Assembly (NCBI GenBank): GCA_018222965.1
Contig: JAAEZH010000004.1
Span: forward strand, 62,001 to 126,000
Length of the DNA stretch: 64,000 nt
From: Bacteroidota bacterium
GTDB taxonomy: Bacteria; Bacteroidota; Bacteroidia; Chitinophagales; Saprospiraceae
Reading direction: 5' to 3'
The notes beneath the pieces are model-generated. The model made no database searches. It saw only the letters and a program-made list of their open reading frames with translations, and was not told where the DNA came from. Every line of letters starts with the position of its first letter. Positions within the stretch are counted from its first letter, which is position 1. Shown here piece by piece: positions 1 to 8,835 of this stretch. The position numbers and the translations under genes are program-made.

Positions 1-1385
1 AGAATGAAAAAGAGATTGTTGATACCGTTCAAAATATCAAAAAGAAAATTGAAGAGCTGGAGCAGAAAGCCGAACGAGCGGAGCGCAACAGCGATTTCGA
101 AACGGTAGCTAAGATTCGCTATGGCGAAATGCAAAAGCAGGAAGCCATGCTGAAAGTTGCCGAAGAGAAACTGGATAAATTGCCCGATGAAAATCGCTTT
201 ACCAATGATGAAGTGACCAGCAATGATATCGCGGAGGTCGTTAGTCGCTGGACGGGTATTCCTGTGAGTAAAATGATGCAGAGTGAAAAGGAAAAACTCC
301 TGCATCTGGAAGCCGAAATCGGTAAACGGCTCATTGGTCAATATGAAGCAGTACGTGCTGTATCGGATGCCGTTCGAAGAAGCCGGGCAGGACTACAGGA
401 TGAAAACCGGCCTATCGGATCCTTTATTTTTCTGGGACCAACAGGCGTTGGTAAGACCGAATTGGCGAAAGCGCTGGCAGAGGTGCTGTTTGACGATGAG
501 CGGGCAATCACTCGTATAGACATGAGTGAATTTCAGGAACGCCACTCGGTGTCGCGTCTGGTTGGAGCACCTCCCGGTTATGTCGGTTATGACGAAGGTG
601 GTCAGCTGACGGAGGCCGTTCGGCGAAAGCCTTATAGCATAATCCTCCTGGACGAAATTGAAAAAGCGCACCCGGATACCTTCAATATCTTGTTGCAGGT
701 ACTCGACGATGGCCGGCTGACAGACAACAAAGGCCGGGTAGCCAATTTCCGAAACACGATCATTATTATGACTTCCAATATGGGAGCAGAAACGATCCTG
801 GAAAACTTTGAGGATTTGGAAGCTTTGGGCGACGACCACCGCGGTGAAATTCTTGAAACCACCAAATCGGAAGTATTTGAGCTATTGAAAGAAAATATGC
901 GTCCGGAGTTTTTGAACCGGATCGACGAAAAGATAATGTTCCTGCCGCTTACCCGTGAAGAGATCAAAAAGATCATGGGCTTATTGTTGCGGAAGACCGA
1001 AAAGATGTTGGCCAAGCAGGGACTGGCAATCAAGGTCAGCGATCGGGCTAAAGATCATTTGGCAGATCTGGGCTACGATCCACAATTTGGTGCCCGTCCT
1101 ATGAAGCGGACTCTTCAGAAAGAGGTGGTGAATCCCCTCTCCAGAGAAGTCCTCTCCGGTAAGTTTATGGCTGGCGAGACCATCTACATCGACGCTGATA
1201 AAGACGGACTAAAATTTAGCGAAGAGCCATTTAAAGACGACGGAAAATCGGAACCCAAGGCGGAGCCTAAAACGACCAAACCCAGTGGTCGCCGGTCCCG
1301 TACCCGCAAAAAAGCAGTGGATGAATTGAAAAAGGCCACCGAAGATCTGGAAGATGCGGTGAAGGATGTAGAAGAAGAGGATTAA
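1..1385 (+). CDS. clpB: ATP-dependent chaperone ClpB, C-terminal part (5' end outside window)
   Basis: The frame is open from base 3, so the gene begins before the window. About 460 codons are visible. They cover the end of the Glu/Lys-rich coiled-coil middle domain (to about base 180), the linker RWTGIPVSKM, and the second AAA+ module with Walker A GPTGVGKTELAK and Walker B ILLDEIEKAH, then the ClpB C-terminal domain to about base 1200. ClpB is a cytosolic hexameric disaggregase that threads aggregated proteins through its pore with DnaK/DnaJ/GrpE (family knowledge). After the usual family end there is a tail of about 50 residues, first basic (SGRRSRTRKK) and then acidic (ending KDVEEED), of unknown role. 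A strong hairpin terminator follows about 40 bp downstream, so the gene ends its transcript. Confidence 0.97.
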   Translation, partial: NEKEIVDTVQNIKKKIEELEQKAERAERNSDFETVAKIRYGEMQKQEAMLKVAEEKLDKLPDENRFTNDEVTSNDIAEVVSRWTGIPVSKMMQSEKEKLLHLEAEIGKRLIGQYEAVRAVSDAVRRSRAGLQDENRPIGSFIFLGPTGVGKTELAKALAEVLFDDERAITRIDMSEFQERHSVSRLVGAPPGYVGYDEGGQLTEAVRRKPYSIILLDEIEKAHPDTFNILLQVLDDGRLTDNKGRVANFRNTIIIMTSNMGAETILENFEDLEALGDDHRGEILETTKSEVFELLKENMRPEFLNRIDEKIMFLPLTREEIKKIMGLLLRKTEKMLAKQGLAIKVSDRAKDHLADLGYDPQFGARPMKRTLQKEVVNPLSREVLSGKFMAGETIYIDADKDGLKFSEEPFKDDGKSEPKAEPKTTKPSGRRSRTRKKAVDELKKATEDLEDAVKDVEEED

Positions 1386-1427
1386 GTTTTTCGATTTGTC
1401 AGCTCGGGTTCTTTGCCCACAAAAAAA

Positions 1428-1457
1428 GGCCGTCAGCAATCTGCTGGCGGCCTTTTT
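1428..1457 (+). terminator. Rho-independent terminator after clpB
   Basis: Stem GGCCGTCAGCA / TGCTGGCGGCC (one G-T wobble) with loop ATC, followed by TTTTT. An A-run precedes the stem, so it could also work for transcription from the other side. Confidence 0.9.
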
Positions 1458-1461
1458 ACTA

Positions 1462-1559
1462 TGAAGTTGTTTAAAAATGGCTCACTGGCTCCTGAAAAAG
1501 CCTCAACTGGAATGAAAATTCAATTCTCAGAATCTCAGCAGCCATTATTAAACAACTTC
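1462..1559. mobile_element. MITE-like element, short copy (98 bp)
   Basis: Ends are inverted repeats of about 20 bp: GAAGTTGTTTAAAAATGGCT on the left and its complement with one mismatch on the right. It is flanked by TA at 1460-1461 and 1560-1561, as expected of a TA target duplication. The same element, 62 bp longer and in opposite orientation, lies at 33884-34043. The two agree at all but about two bases over the shared part. It is non-coding, so it would need a transposase supplied elsewhere. It sits directly after the clpB terminator. Confidence 0.8.
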
Positions 1560-1580
1560 TATTCTAAAACCGGAATCTCC

Positions 1581-2213
1581 TTAACGCTTGCGGCGGAAAA
1601 GGTTTCCGAGAAATTTGAAACCGATATTGGCAACATCGTCCGTGATTTGGCCATCGCCATCCTGATCGAGGAAGCCACTGATGAGGCTCATCGTCTGGTT
1701 GTTATTGCTTTTCGCCTGACTTACGGTGCCGGTGAGCAGAGAAACGATACTAGACATATCCATGCCTTGTTGTTTCTTTTGTTTGCCGAGCATACCCATT
1801 ACCATTGGAGCCATCATAGTCATGAGGCTGCCGGTTTTGTTGGAATCCAGGCCACTCATTTGGCTGATCATATTGATCGCACCATTTTGCTTATTACCCA
1901 GAACGTGGTTTAGAATGCCCTGGCCGTTTAAAGCACGTGCCTGCTCAGGAGCCGGTTTGGCATTACCACCCAGAAAATCGGTGATGTTATCGAGAATACT
2001 TCCGTCGTGGTCTTTTTCCAATGCGTTGGTTAGTGATGCGGCTCCTTCAGGAGTAGATGCATTCCGTGCAAGCGCTGTAACAAGAGTAGACATGATTCCG
2101 GATGCAGCGGTTGCTGTTTTCTGGCGATCTTCGCCACCCAGTTGATTGCTGAGCTGGTCAATCATCCCGTCAGAAAGTTGACTCTGAAGAAGGTCCATCA
2201 AATTGTTAGACAT
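1581..2213 (-). CDS. DUF937 family protein
   Basis: Protein of 210 residues counted from the ATG at 2213 (MSNNLMDLLQSQLS), the start typical of this family. An in-frame ATG 60 bp upstream adds residues that do not look like a family N terminus. It contains the DUF937 pattern: a short helix 'LLQSQLSDGMIDQLSNQLGG', then Ala/Thr-rich helices with GIMSTLVTALARN and a Gly/Asp-rich stretch (ALEKDHDGSILDNI, DQDGDGQITDDV), the latter resembling a Ca-binding loop. No signal peptide. Function is not established for the family. It is a single gene facing clpB, with the MITE-like element between the two gene ends. Confidence 0.85.
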   Translation of the reverse strand: MSNNLMDLLQSQLSDGMIDQLSNQLGGEDRQKTATAASGIMSTLVTALARNASTPEGAASLTNALEKDHDGSILDNITDFLGGNAKPAPEQARALNGQGILNHVLGNKQNGAINMISQMSGLDSNKTGSLMTMMAPMVMGMLGKQKKQQGMDMSSIVSLLTGTVSQAKSNNNQTMSLISGFLDQDGDGQITDDVANIGFKFLGNLFRRKR

Positions 2214-2392
2214 AAAATTTGCTGATTTGTAGGTTAAAAAAAGGCAATCAAATTTTGAGAGGGAATAAGGCAAAACGCCTGTAAAACAGAGCCCAAAAAG
2301 GCTTTCAATCCGATTACCGTTCCTTATGACGGAGAAACACCGCTAAAATAACTAATTTCGGGCAGGAAATTTTAATTTTTACCTTGTTCCAG

Positions 2393-3619
2393 ATGAAGGA
2401 AGAGCAGAATATACCGGTTTCAGCAGGCTCGGAGACAGAGTTTCTCCGGCAAACCAGACAGTTTGCCCTAAACTTTATGAACCAATCTGCAGATGCCCGG
2501 ATGGTTTTTCACCGGTATAGCCTTGCGGCGAAAACAGCTGCCATTACGGCAGCATTGGCCGACAAGGAAGACGCAGATGCCGATGTGCGCAAAGTTGCCG
2601 TGTCAGCAGCCTGGCTTCATCTGCTTGGTTTTGCTTCCGATTATAAATTGGGCTATGAGCAAAGCCGGAAGTTGGCGGCCACTTATTTACGAAATGCCGG
2701 AATCGATTCCTCTTTGGTCGATCGGGTAGACCAGTGTTTGGAATCTGTGCAACAGATGAATACGCCGGATGATGAAGCGGCAGCATTGTTTAAGGACGCT
2801 TTCTTTGCAGCCCGGTACGGGAAGAATTTTCGGGAAGAAGAACCCTTGCTTCGGTTGGAAATGGAATTGATAGAAGGCCGGCAACTTTCAGACGCGGCCT
2901 GGACTCAGCTTCAAATGCAGGAATTGTTGGGCGTGAAATTCCTGACGCCCTCTGCAAAAGAAGCCTTTGAACATGACCTGGCTGCAAATATCCTCGAGCA
3001 AAAAAAACAGGTAGATAAAAACCGACACAAGGTTTATGTAGACCAGGACGAAGGCAAGGAATTGCAGAAATACGGAAAGATCGAAAGGAAAGTGCCCACC
3101 AGTGGGGTGCAAACTTTCTTCCGAACCAATTATCGAAACCACATCAACCTCAGTGCCATAGCAGACAATAAGGCCAATATCATGATCAGTGTCAACGCGA
3201 TTCTGATTTCGGTATTGATTACGGTAATTTCCTATAAAAACATCACGGAGACCAATCCGATGGTGCTCATGCCTGTCGTGATCTTTTTGGTAACCGGCCT
3301 TTCATCCCTGATCTTTGCGGTATTGTCTGCCCGTCCGAAAGTTACTTCCCTCAACGGAGCAGAACTTGAGCCGGAAGAAGCTCGCCGCAACGTGGTTTTC
3401 TTTGGAAACTTTGTTCAGATGGACCTGGAAACCTACGAAGAAGCTTTGGATGCAGTTTTCCGGGACTCAGAATTGTTATATGGCAATATGACCAGAGACT
3501 TGTATTACCTGGGCAAGGTACTCGATAAGAAGTACCGCTATCTGACACTCTCTTACAACATATTTATGATTGGCTTCGTAGCCACGGTGGTAACCTTTAT
3601 GATCGCCCTTTTGTTTTGA
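2393..3619 (+). CDS. HD-like domain plus PycTM (Pycsar effector, DUF5706) membrane protein
   Basis: I start at the ATG 2393; a TTG three codons upstream is less likely. The 408-residue product has an N-terminal helical domain (about 25-200) resembling HD phosphohydrolases, then the PycTM signature HINLSAIADNKANIMISVNA (250-269). Transmembrane helices follow at about 264-281, 288-312 and at the very C terminus (386-408). PycTM proteins are membrane effectors of Pycsar anti-phage systems, activated by cyclic pyrimidine nucleotides, but HD-PycTM fusions are also common stand-alone genes in Bacteroidota. The expected His-Asp pair reads WLHLLGF (74-80), so the metal-binding Asp is Leu and the domain is probably not catalytic. 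No uridylate or cytidylate cyclase gene lies nearby. Confidence 0.85.
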   Translation: MKEEQNIPVSAGSETEFLRQTRQFALNFMNQSADARMVFHRYSLAAKTAAITAALADKEDADADVRKVAVSAAWLHLLGFASDYKLGYEQSRKLAATYLRNAGIDSSLVDRVDQCLESVQQMNTPDDEAAALFKDAFFAARYGKNFREEEPLLRLEMELIEGRQLSDAAWTQLQMQELLGVKFLTPSAKEAFEHDLAANILEQKKQVDKNRHKVYVDQDEGKELQKYGKIERKVPTSGVQTFFRTNYRNHINLSAIADNKANIMISVNAILISVLITVISYKNITETNPMVLMPVVIFLVTGLSSLIFAVLSARPKVTSLNGAELEPEEARRNVVFFGNFVQMDLETYEEALDAVFRDSELLYGNMTRDLYYLGKVLDKKYRYLTLSYNIFMIGFVATVVTFMIALLF

Positions 3620-3640
3620 TTGCCTTTCGGCGAAAGCCAA
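3620..3640. repeat. Iterated near-palindrome, full copy (intergenic)
   Basis: TGCCTTTCGGCGAAAGCCAA, identical in complement over 21 bp to the copies at 24249 and 32970. Nine-base arms with one mismatch surround a 3-nt loop. It lies in the 26 bp between the convergent stop codons of the PycTM-like gene and rlmB, with no T-run, so it is not a standard terminator. Confidence 0.8.
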
Positions 3641-3645
3641 CAGAA

Positions 3646-4428
3646 CTAGCCGATACGCTGCCGCATAGCTTCATAGAGCATAATGCCTGCCGCTACGGAT
3701 ACGTTGAAGGACTCGGTTTCCCCAACCTGTGGGATGCTAAAACGAATATCTGCCTGCTCTCCGGCTTCCCGGCTCACTCCTCTTCCTTCAGATCCCAATA
3801 AAAAGGCCATCGGTTGTTTGAGATCTAATGCATGAAGATTGTGCTCGGCACCAAGTTCGCTGGAAAATATTTGGACCCCGGAGTTTTTTAGAAGGCTGAT
3901 AGCAGCTCCCACGCTTTTTTCCCGGCAGATGGGAATTCGGTGCAGGGCGCCTGCAGAAGTTTTTAGCGCTTCATCATTGAGTCGAGCGCTGTTTTTCTGG
4001 CTTACAACGATGGCATGGGCCCCACATATTTCGGCCGAACGGGCTATAGCTCCCAGGTTCCGGACATCCGTAATGCCATCGAGTAAAAGGATGAGCGGTA
4101 CTTTTCCTTGTTCGTACAAGAGCGGCAGTACTTTATCCAGTTGCTGATACTGGGCAGCGGCCATCCATGCCAATACCCCCTGGTGATTGCCACCGACTTC
4201 GCGGCTAATACGCTCCTTAGGGACCATTTGCATGGGCACATTCTTGGTTTTACACAAATAGCGAAGGTCCTTTTCAAAAACGCCCCTGGTGCCAATTTGC
4301 AGCCAAACTTTGTCAATCGCTTTGTCAGACTCCAGCGCATCCACCACCGGGTGTCTACCGAAAATTAGCATTCGTTCTTTTGGATCTTGATTGGCCATAA
4401 TACCGGGTATTTGTTTGTCGGGAGGCAT
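3646..4428 (-). CDS. rlmB: 23S rRNA (guanosine-2'-O-)-methyltransferase RlmB, SpoU/TrmH family
   Basis: A SPOUT-class RNA 2'-O-methyltransferase of up to 260 residues; the ATG at 4398 (MANQDPKERML) is an equally good start. The N-terminal substrate-binding domain opens with LIFGRHPVVDALES, a typical RlmB beginning. The catalytic domain has the three SpoU motifs: NLGAIARSAEICGA (motif 1), LGSEGRGVS (motif 2) and FNVSVAAGIMLYE (motif 3), which form the trefoil knot that binds S-adenosylmethionine. RlmB methylates G2251 of 23S rRNA in E. coli; whether this paralogue hits the same base or a tRNA is inferred only. It is convergent with the preceding gene. Confidence 0.9.
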   Translation of the reverse strand: MPPDKQIPGIMANQDPKERMLIFGRHPVVDALESDKAIDKVWLQIGTRGVFEKDLRYLCKTKNVPMQMVPKERISREVGGNHQGVLAWMAAAQYQQLDKVLPLLYEQGKVPLILLLDGITDVRNLGAIARSAEICGAHAIVVSQKNSARLNDEALKTSAGALHRIPICREKSVGAAISLLKNSGVQIFSSELGAEHNLHALDLKQPMAFLLGSEGRGVSREAGEQADIRFSIPQVGETESFNVSVAAGIMLYEAMRQRIG

Positions 4429-4480
4429 TTATTTAAGCAGAGTTTGACACGCTGAGTAAGCTTCCGGCCGGAAAATAATT

Positions 4481-4488
4481 TATTTTTG
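4481..4488 (+). promoter_or_regulatory. Bacteroidota-type -7 box before the M36 protease gene
   Basis: TATTTTTG fits TAnnTTTG exactly and lies 53 bp before the ATG at 4541. I see no well-spaced -33 TTTG. Confidence 0.5.
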
Positions 4489-4540
4489 ACGTTCGCCGGT
4501 TGAAATCCGGAAAATTTAAAAACCATAACAGATATATTCT

Positions 4541-7500
4541 ATGAATCGAAGACTTACCAGAGGACTTGCTGGATTGCTATTTACGCTCTTTGCTTTCGGC
4601 CTGCAGGCTCAGATGTTGAGCCCGATGGAGATTGCATTGAGACACATAGATCAGCATATTGGGGAATGGGGCCTTACGGCGAATGATATTGCCGATATGA
4701 AGGTAGATTATGAATACCGGACAGCCCACAACGGACTAACCCATATCTACTTCCTGCAAACACATGAGGGCATTGAAATTTACAATGCCATTCTCAATGT
4801 AAATATTAAAGACGATGGAGAAGTGCTGTATGTTGGCCGACGCTTTGTGGCCGATGCCGCTTCAAAAGTAAATGGCGTAGTTCCCGGTCTCAGTCCGGAG
4901 CAAGCCATTGAAGCAGCTGCTAATATCCTGGGCCTGGAGTATGCCGATGATCCGCGTCAGCTTTCCAGCGAAGGACCAACCAGCTTTCGCTATACGGGCG
5001 GAGACCTGAGTGCATTCGAAATTCCTGTCGAGCTGAAGTATCAGCTTTCGCCGCAAGGCAATCTAATTTTAAGCTGGGCACTCGACATCAAACCTTTGAA
5101 TGGCGATGATCACTGGAGCCTCCGACTTGATGCCACAACCGGCGAGCTGGTAAACAAAAATAACTACACCATTTATTGTAACAGCGGATCAGAGACCGGT
5201 CACACACATGACCAATCCTGTGCAAGTGGTGGAAAACGCAAGTTTCTTCCTTTGCAGCAGGCAAGAGAAGCTGCTAATGCCGGCAATTTTAACGGCGCCC
5301 CGACCTATCGGGTTTTTGGTATACCAACCGAAAGCCCAAATCACGGCGATCAAAGCCTTGAAATAGCTCCGGCAAATGCCACGGCTTCACCGGCTGGCTG
5401 GCACGATGATGGGATTACGACCTATACTTATACTCGAGGAAATAATGTTTGGGCTTACCCGGATTACAATGCAGACAGCAACTCTGATTTTAATGTAGAC
5501 GGAGGGGCTTCGCTCACTTTTGACTGGACTTATGATCCGGATGCTGAGCCGGGAGCCATGAAGGAAGCTTCAACCACCAACCTGTTTTACCTCAATAACA
5601 TCATGCACGATGTATTCTACCTGTATGGTTTTGATGAGGCAGCCGGAAACTTCCAGCGCGACAACTTTGGCAATGGTGGAAACCAGGGCGATAATGTCGT
5701 AGCTCGTGGTTCTTTCGGTGGGAATGACCCAATCGGGATGGAAACCGTAAACAATGCCAATTTCAGTACACCGCCAGACGGTGGTAATGGCGTGATGCGC
5801 ATGTACCACTGGAATACAGGGGCGCGTCTGATAGAAGTTACGGAGCCAATGTCTATTGCCGGACTCTATACCGCAGGTACAGCCGAATATGGCCCTACGG
5901 TACAGGATATGCCGGTTAGTGGCCCGTTGGTAGAAGTAGATGATGATATTACCAATCCATACGCAACAGATGGTTGTGAAGATCCTTTTGTGAATGCAGC
6001 TGAACTGGATGGTGCTATTGCTCTGGTTGACCGGGGCGGTTGCTTCTTTGAGCAAAAAACAGTCAATGCTGAAGCAGCAGGAGCTGTTGGTGTGATCATT
6101 TGCAACTTTGAAGATGGTGTATTGGGTCTGGCCGGTGTGGTGGATATTCCAAATCCCGGCATTCCAACGGTGTCCATGAAGTCCAGCGATTGTGCGATCC
6201 TTCGTCAGTTTATTGCCGACGGGATTCAGATTACACTGGCAGAACCTACAGATGGAGGTCCGGAGTTCCTGACTTCCGATTTTGACAACGGAGTGATTGC
6301 TCACGAGTATACACATGGTATCAGTATCCGTCTAACCGGCGGACCGGGCAATTCAGGTTGTCTGACAGGAGCCAGCGAAGATGTTGGCGAGCAAATGGGC
6401 GAAGGCTGGAGCGATTTCCTCGGATTGGTACTTACTGCCGAACCCGGTGATGAAGGCTCTGATCGCCGTGGAATGGCTACCTATCTGCGCCGGGAGGTGA
6501 CGATTGCAAAAGGCCTGCGCGCGTATCCATACTCCACCGACATGAATGAAAATCCGCTGACCTACAACGATATTGTTTCGGCATCCGTACCTCACGGAGT
6601 TGGTACTGTTTGGTGTACCATGCTTTGGGATATGTACTGGGCCTTTGTGGACCAATATGGCTGGAGCGATGACATTTACGACGGTACAGCCGGTAATAAC
6701 ATGGCCATTCAGTTGGTTATTGATGCAATGAAAATTCAGCCTTGTAATCCCGGTTTCGTGGACGGCAGGGATGCGATCTTAGCTGCCGATGAAGCTTTGT
6801 TTGGTGGCGAAAATGCCTGTATGATCTGGGAAGTATTTGCCCGCCGCGGATTGGGTTACTACGCCGACCAGGGAAGTACGTTTGACAACCGCGATGGCGA
6901 GCAGAACTTTGATCCACTTCCTACTTGTATTCCTGAGCTGAAGATTACCAAAACGGCCGATGAATTTATCGATGCAGGTGATGAAGTAGATTTTGAGATC
7001 CACGTAATCAATCATAAACCTGAGACTGTAACGGGTGTGGTTGTAACCGATGAATTGCCTGACGGATTAACCTACGTAGCGGGTTCTGCTAATATTGAGC
7101 CGGAAGTCAACGGCTCGATGTTGAGCTGGGATCTGGGCGATTTAAACTTTGAAGATGAAGAGACCATCACGTACAGTGCAGTCTCTGACCTCAATAACTA
7201 TTCTGTCAAATATTTCTTCGAAGACTTTGAAACGAGTAATCAACCAAACTGGGGTACAACCTACATTGGGGAGGAAGCTCCAAATTACTGGGAGATCACC
7301 ACACTTTTCTCAAACAGTGGCGACCAGTCTTACTTTGTAGAAAACATTGCGCAGGAAAGTCAGCAGGTACTGCAAACCATTGTACCGGAAACGGTTAATG
7401 GCAGTGAGCCGGCTTTGCGTTTCTACCACCGTTATGATACCGAACCAGGTGCCGACGCCGGACTTGTAGAAGTATCTACCGACTTCGGAGAAACCTGGGA

Positions 7501-8107
7501 AGGTGTTGGTGAAGATATGTTCCTGAATGGATACAACGGACCAGTAGCATACGGGACATTTACGGTGCCAAATATTCAGGGTTTCTGGGGAAATAGTGGG
7601 GGATGGATTCCAACATTCGTTGACCTGAGTAATTATTCCGGTCAGGAAATCCTGTTGCGTTTCCGTTTCGGAACCAGCGAAGGTGTTGCTTACCTGGGAT
7701 GGTTTGTTGATGATGTGGAGCTGATGGATGTGTTCTATTACAATTCAGAAGCCTGTGTTACTTCCAACGAAGGAGACTTTGCCTGTGACGATGCAGAAGG
7801 ACGCGGTACGATCGTAGAATCTCAATTTACATCTGATGTTACCGAAGCACTGGAGACTGAGTTGAATGTCAATATTTTCCCCAATCCGGTTGAGGATGTA
7901 CTAAACATCAGCCTGGATACGGATGAGCAAACCGATTTGCAAATTCAGATATTGACAGTAGACGGCCGCGCAGTATATAGCCGCTCAGAATCTGTTTTCG
8001 GATTTCAGAACCTTCAGCTGAGTACAACAGACCTTCCGTCTGGCATTTATTTTGTGCGCCTTTCGGCGAATGGACGCAATGCTGTTCGGAAAGTAGTAGT
8101 TAGATAG
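4541..8107 (+). CDS. Secreted M36 (fungalysin-like) metalloprotease with PA domain and T9SS sorting domain
   Basis: Protein of 1188 residues. A signal peptide ending LQAQ (residue 24) is followed by an FTP-like propeptide region, then the M36 catalytic domain interrupted by a PA (protease-associated) insert (about 440-570, with VALVDRGGCFFEQKTVNAE). The zinc site is HEYTH at about 588-592, followed by EGWSDFLGL. After about residue 800 comes a DUF11-like adhesive repeat (TKTADEFIDAGDEVDFEIHV), then a jelly-roll-like beta region around 890-1060. The last 75 residues are a type A T9SS sorting domain (NIFPNPVEDVLNIS ... GIYFVRLS). The enzyme should therefore be exported across the outer membrane and released or attached at the surface to digest protein. 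It is transcribed alone, with a TAnnTTTG box upstream and a hairpin terminator after it. Confidence 0.95.
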   Translation: MNRRLTRGLAGLLFTLFAFGLQAQMLSPMEIALRHIDQHIGEWGLTANDIADMKVDYEYRTAHNGLTHIYFLQTHEGIEIYNAILNVNIKDDGEVLYVGRRFVADAASKVNGVVPGLSPEQAIEAAANILGLEYADDPRQLSSEGPTSFRYTGGDLSAFEIPVELKYQLSPQGNLILSWALDIKPLNGDDHWSLRLDATTGELVNKNNYTIYCNSGSETGHTHDQSCASGGKRKFLPLQQAREAANAGNFNGAPTYRVFGIPTESPNHGDQSLEIAPANATASPAGWHDDGITTYTYTRGNNVWAYPDYNADSNSDFNVDGGASLTFDWTYDPDAEPGAMKEASTTNLFYLNNIMHDVFYLYGFDEAAGNFQRDNFGNGGNQGDNVVARGSFGGNDPIGMETVNNANFSTPPDGGNGVMRMYHWNTGARLIEVTEPMSIAGLYTAGTAEYGPTVQDMPVSGPLVEVDDDITNPYATDGCEDPFVNAAELDGAIALVDRGGCFFEQKTVNAEAAGAVGVIICNFEDGVLGLAGVVDIPNPGIPTVSMKSSDCAILRQFIADGIQITLAEPTDGGPEFLTSDFDNGVIAHEYTHGISIRLTGGPGNSGCLTGASEDVGEQMGEGWSDFLGLVLTAEPGDEGSDRRGMATYLRREVTIAKGLRAYPYSTDMNENPLTYNDIVSASVPHGVGTVWCTMLWDMYWAFVDQYGWSDDIYDGTAGNNMAIQLVIDAMKIQPCNPGFVDGRDAILAADEALFGGENACMIWEVFARRGLGYYADQGSTFDNRDGEQNFDPLPTCIPELKITKTADEFIDAGDEVDFEIHVINHKPETVTGVVVTDELPDGLTYVAGSANIEPEVNGSMLSWDLGDLNFEDEETITYSAVSDLNNYSVKYFFEDFETSNQPNWGTTYIGEEAPNYWEITTLFSNSGDQSYFVENIAQESQQVLQTIVPETVNGSEPALRFYHRYDTEPGADAGLVEVSTDFGETWEGVGEDMFLNGYNGPVAYGTFTVPNIQGFWGNSGGWIPTFVDLSNYSGQEILLRFRFGTSEGVAYLGWFVDDVELMDVFYYNSEACVTSNEGDFACDDAEGRGTIVESQFTSDVTEALETELNVNIFPNPVEDVLNISLDTDEQTDLQIQILTVDGRAVYSRSESVFGFQNLQLSTTDLPSGIYFVRLSANGRNAVRKVVVR

Positions 8108-8132
8108 GAAGAGAAATGAAATTAAAATAGAA

Positions 8133-8165
8133 AGCCGGCTCCTGAAACAGGGGCCGGCTTTTTTG
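8133..8165 (+). terminator. Rho-independent terminator after the M36 protease gene
   Basis: Stem AGCCGGC / GCCGGCT with further CCT/AGG pairing around GAAAC, then TTTTTT. The preceding AAA run means it may also serve the minus-strand regulator gene ending at 8169. Confidence 0.88.
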
Positions 8166-8168
8166 ATT

Positions 8169-8807
8169 TTAACAGATACCATTCCTTATTGCCCATTTTA
8201 CCAGTCCGGCAGTATTGCGTACATCCAGCTTGGCAATGATGTTTTTTCGGTGTTTTTCAACCGTATGGAAAGAAAGGAATAGTTTTTCCGCAATTTCACG
8301 GGTGGTAAACTCTTCGCAGATGAGCTTTACGATTTGCTTTTCGCGGTCGCTGAGTCCGGGCATTTCGTTGCGGGATGAACCCATGTTGTCCATGACAGCT
8401 TTTGCGGCTTCCGGACTGTAATAGGACTCCCCATTTATGACTTTCCGGATGGCTTTAAGTACCTCTTTTCGACCGGCATTTTTCACCAAATATCCATTGG
8501 CTCCAGCCTTCAAAACGGCTGTTATGTAGTTGGAGTCGTCGTGCATGCTTAGTACCAGGATTCGGAGGTCAGGATAGTTTTTCCTGATTGAGGTAGTACT
8601 GCTTATGCCATCCATTTCCGGCATATTGATGTCTGTAATGACCAGGTCTACATCTTTGGTGCGCAACATATCGATCAATTCAGAACCGTTTTGGGCCCGT
8701 CCGACGATATTGAGGTCATCTTCTTTTTGGAGAAGCATGGTTAGTCCGTCCAGTACAACTTGATGGTCGTCTGCCAGGAGGATTCGATAGGTGTTGGCCG
8801 AATTCAT
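8169..8807 (-). CDS. NarL/FixJ-family response regulator
   Basis: REC domain plus LuxR-type helix-turn-helix. With the ATG at 8807 (MNSANTYRILLADDH) the protein has 212 residues and the phospho-acceptor is Asp59 in VITDINMPEMDG. An in-frame ATG at 8858 would add 17 residues and overlap the upstream gene by 23 bp; the shorter start gives the normal REC N terminus. The HTH is LSDREKQIVKLICEEFTTREIAEKLFLSFHTVEKHR-like, near the C terminus. It is the last gene of a minus-strand set beginning at 12982 and is the evident partner of the TPR histidine kinase at 9484-11382. Phosphorylation should activate DNA binding; targets are unknown. Confidence 0.93.
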   Translation of the reverse strand: MNSANTYRILLADDHQVVLDGLTMLLQKEDDLNIVGRAQNGSELIDMLRTKDVDLVITDINMPEMDGISSTTSIRKNYPDLRILVLSMHDDSNYITAVLKAGANGYLVKNAGRKEVLKAIRKVINGESYYSPEAAKAVMDNMGSSRNEMPGLSDREKQIVKLICEEFTTREIAEKLFLSFHTVEKHRKNIIAKLDVRNTAGLVKWAIRNGIC

Positions 8808-8835
8808 GGCTGAAATTGAATTGAAAGCCGAAGCG

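Noticed and set aside
393-839. Minus-strand open frame of 148 codons
   Set aside because: Antisense shadow of the ClpB ATPase domain.
1413-1913. Plus-strand open frame of 166 codons
   Set aside because: It runs through the clpB terminator and the MITE-like element and is antisense to the DUF937 gene; no family features.
2393-3619. Complete Pycsar defence system
   Set aside because: Only the effector-like gene is present; neighbouring genes are clpB, DUF937 and rlmB, and no cyclase is seen.
3620-3640. Rho-independent terminator between convergent genes
   Set aside because: The hairpin has no T-run, and identical copies occur inside coding regions, so it is treated as the iterated palindrome.
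5570-6316. Minus-strand open frame of 248 codons
   Set aside because: Lies entirely inside the M36 protease gene in antisense; its translation is rich in His, Ile, Cys and shows no domain.
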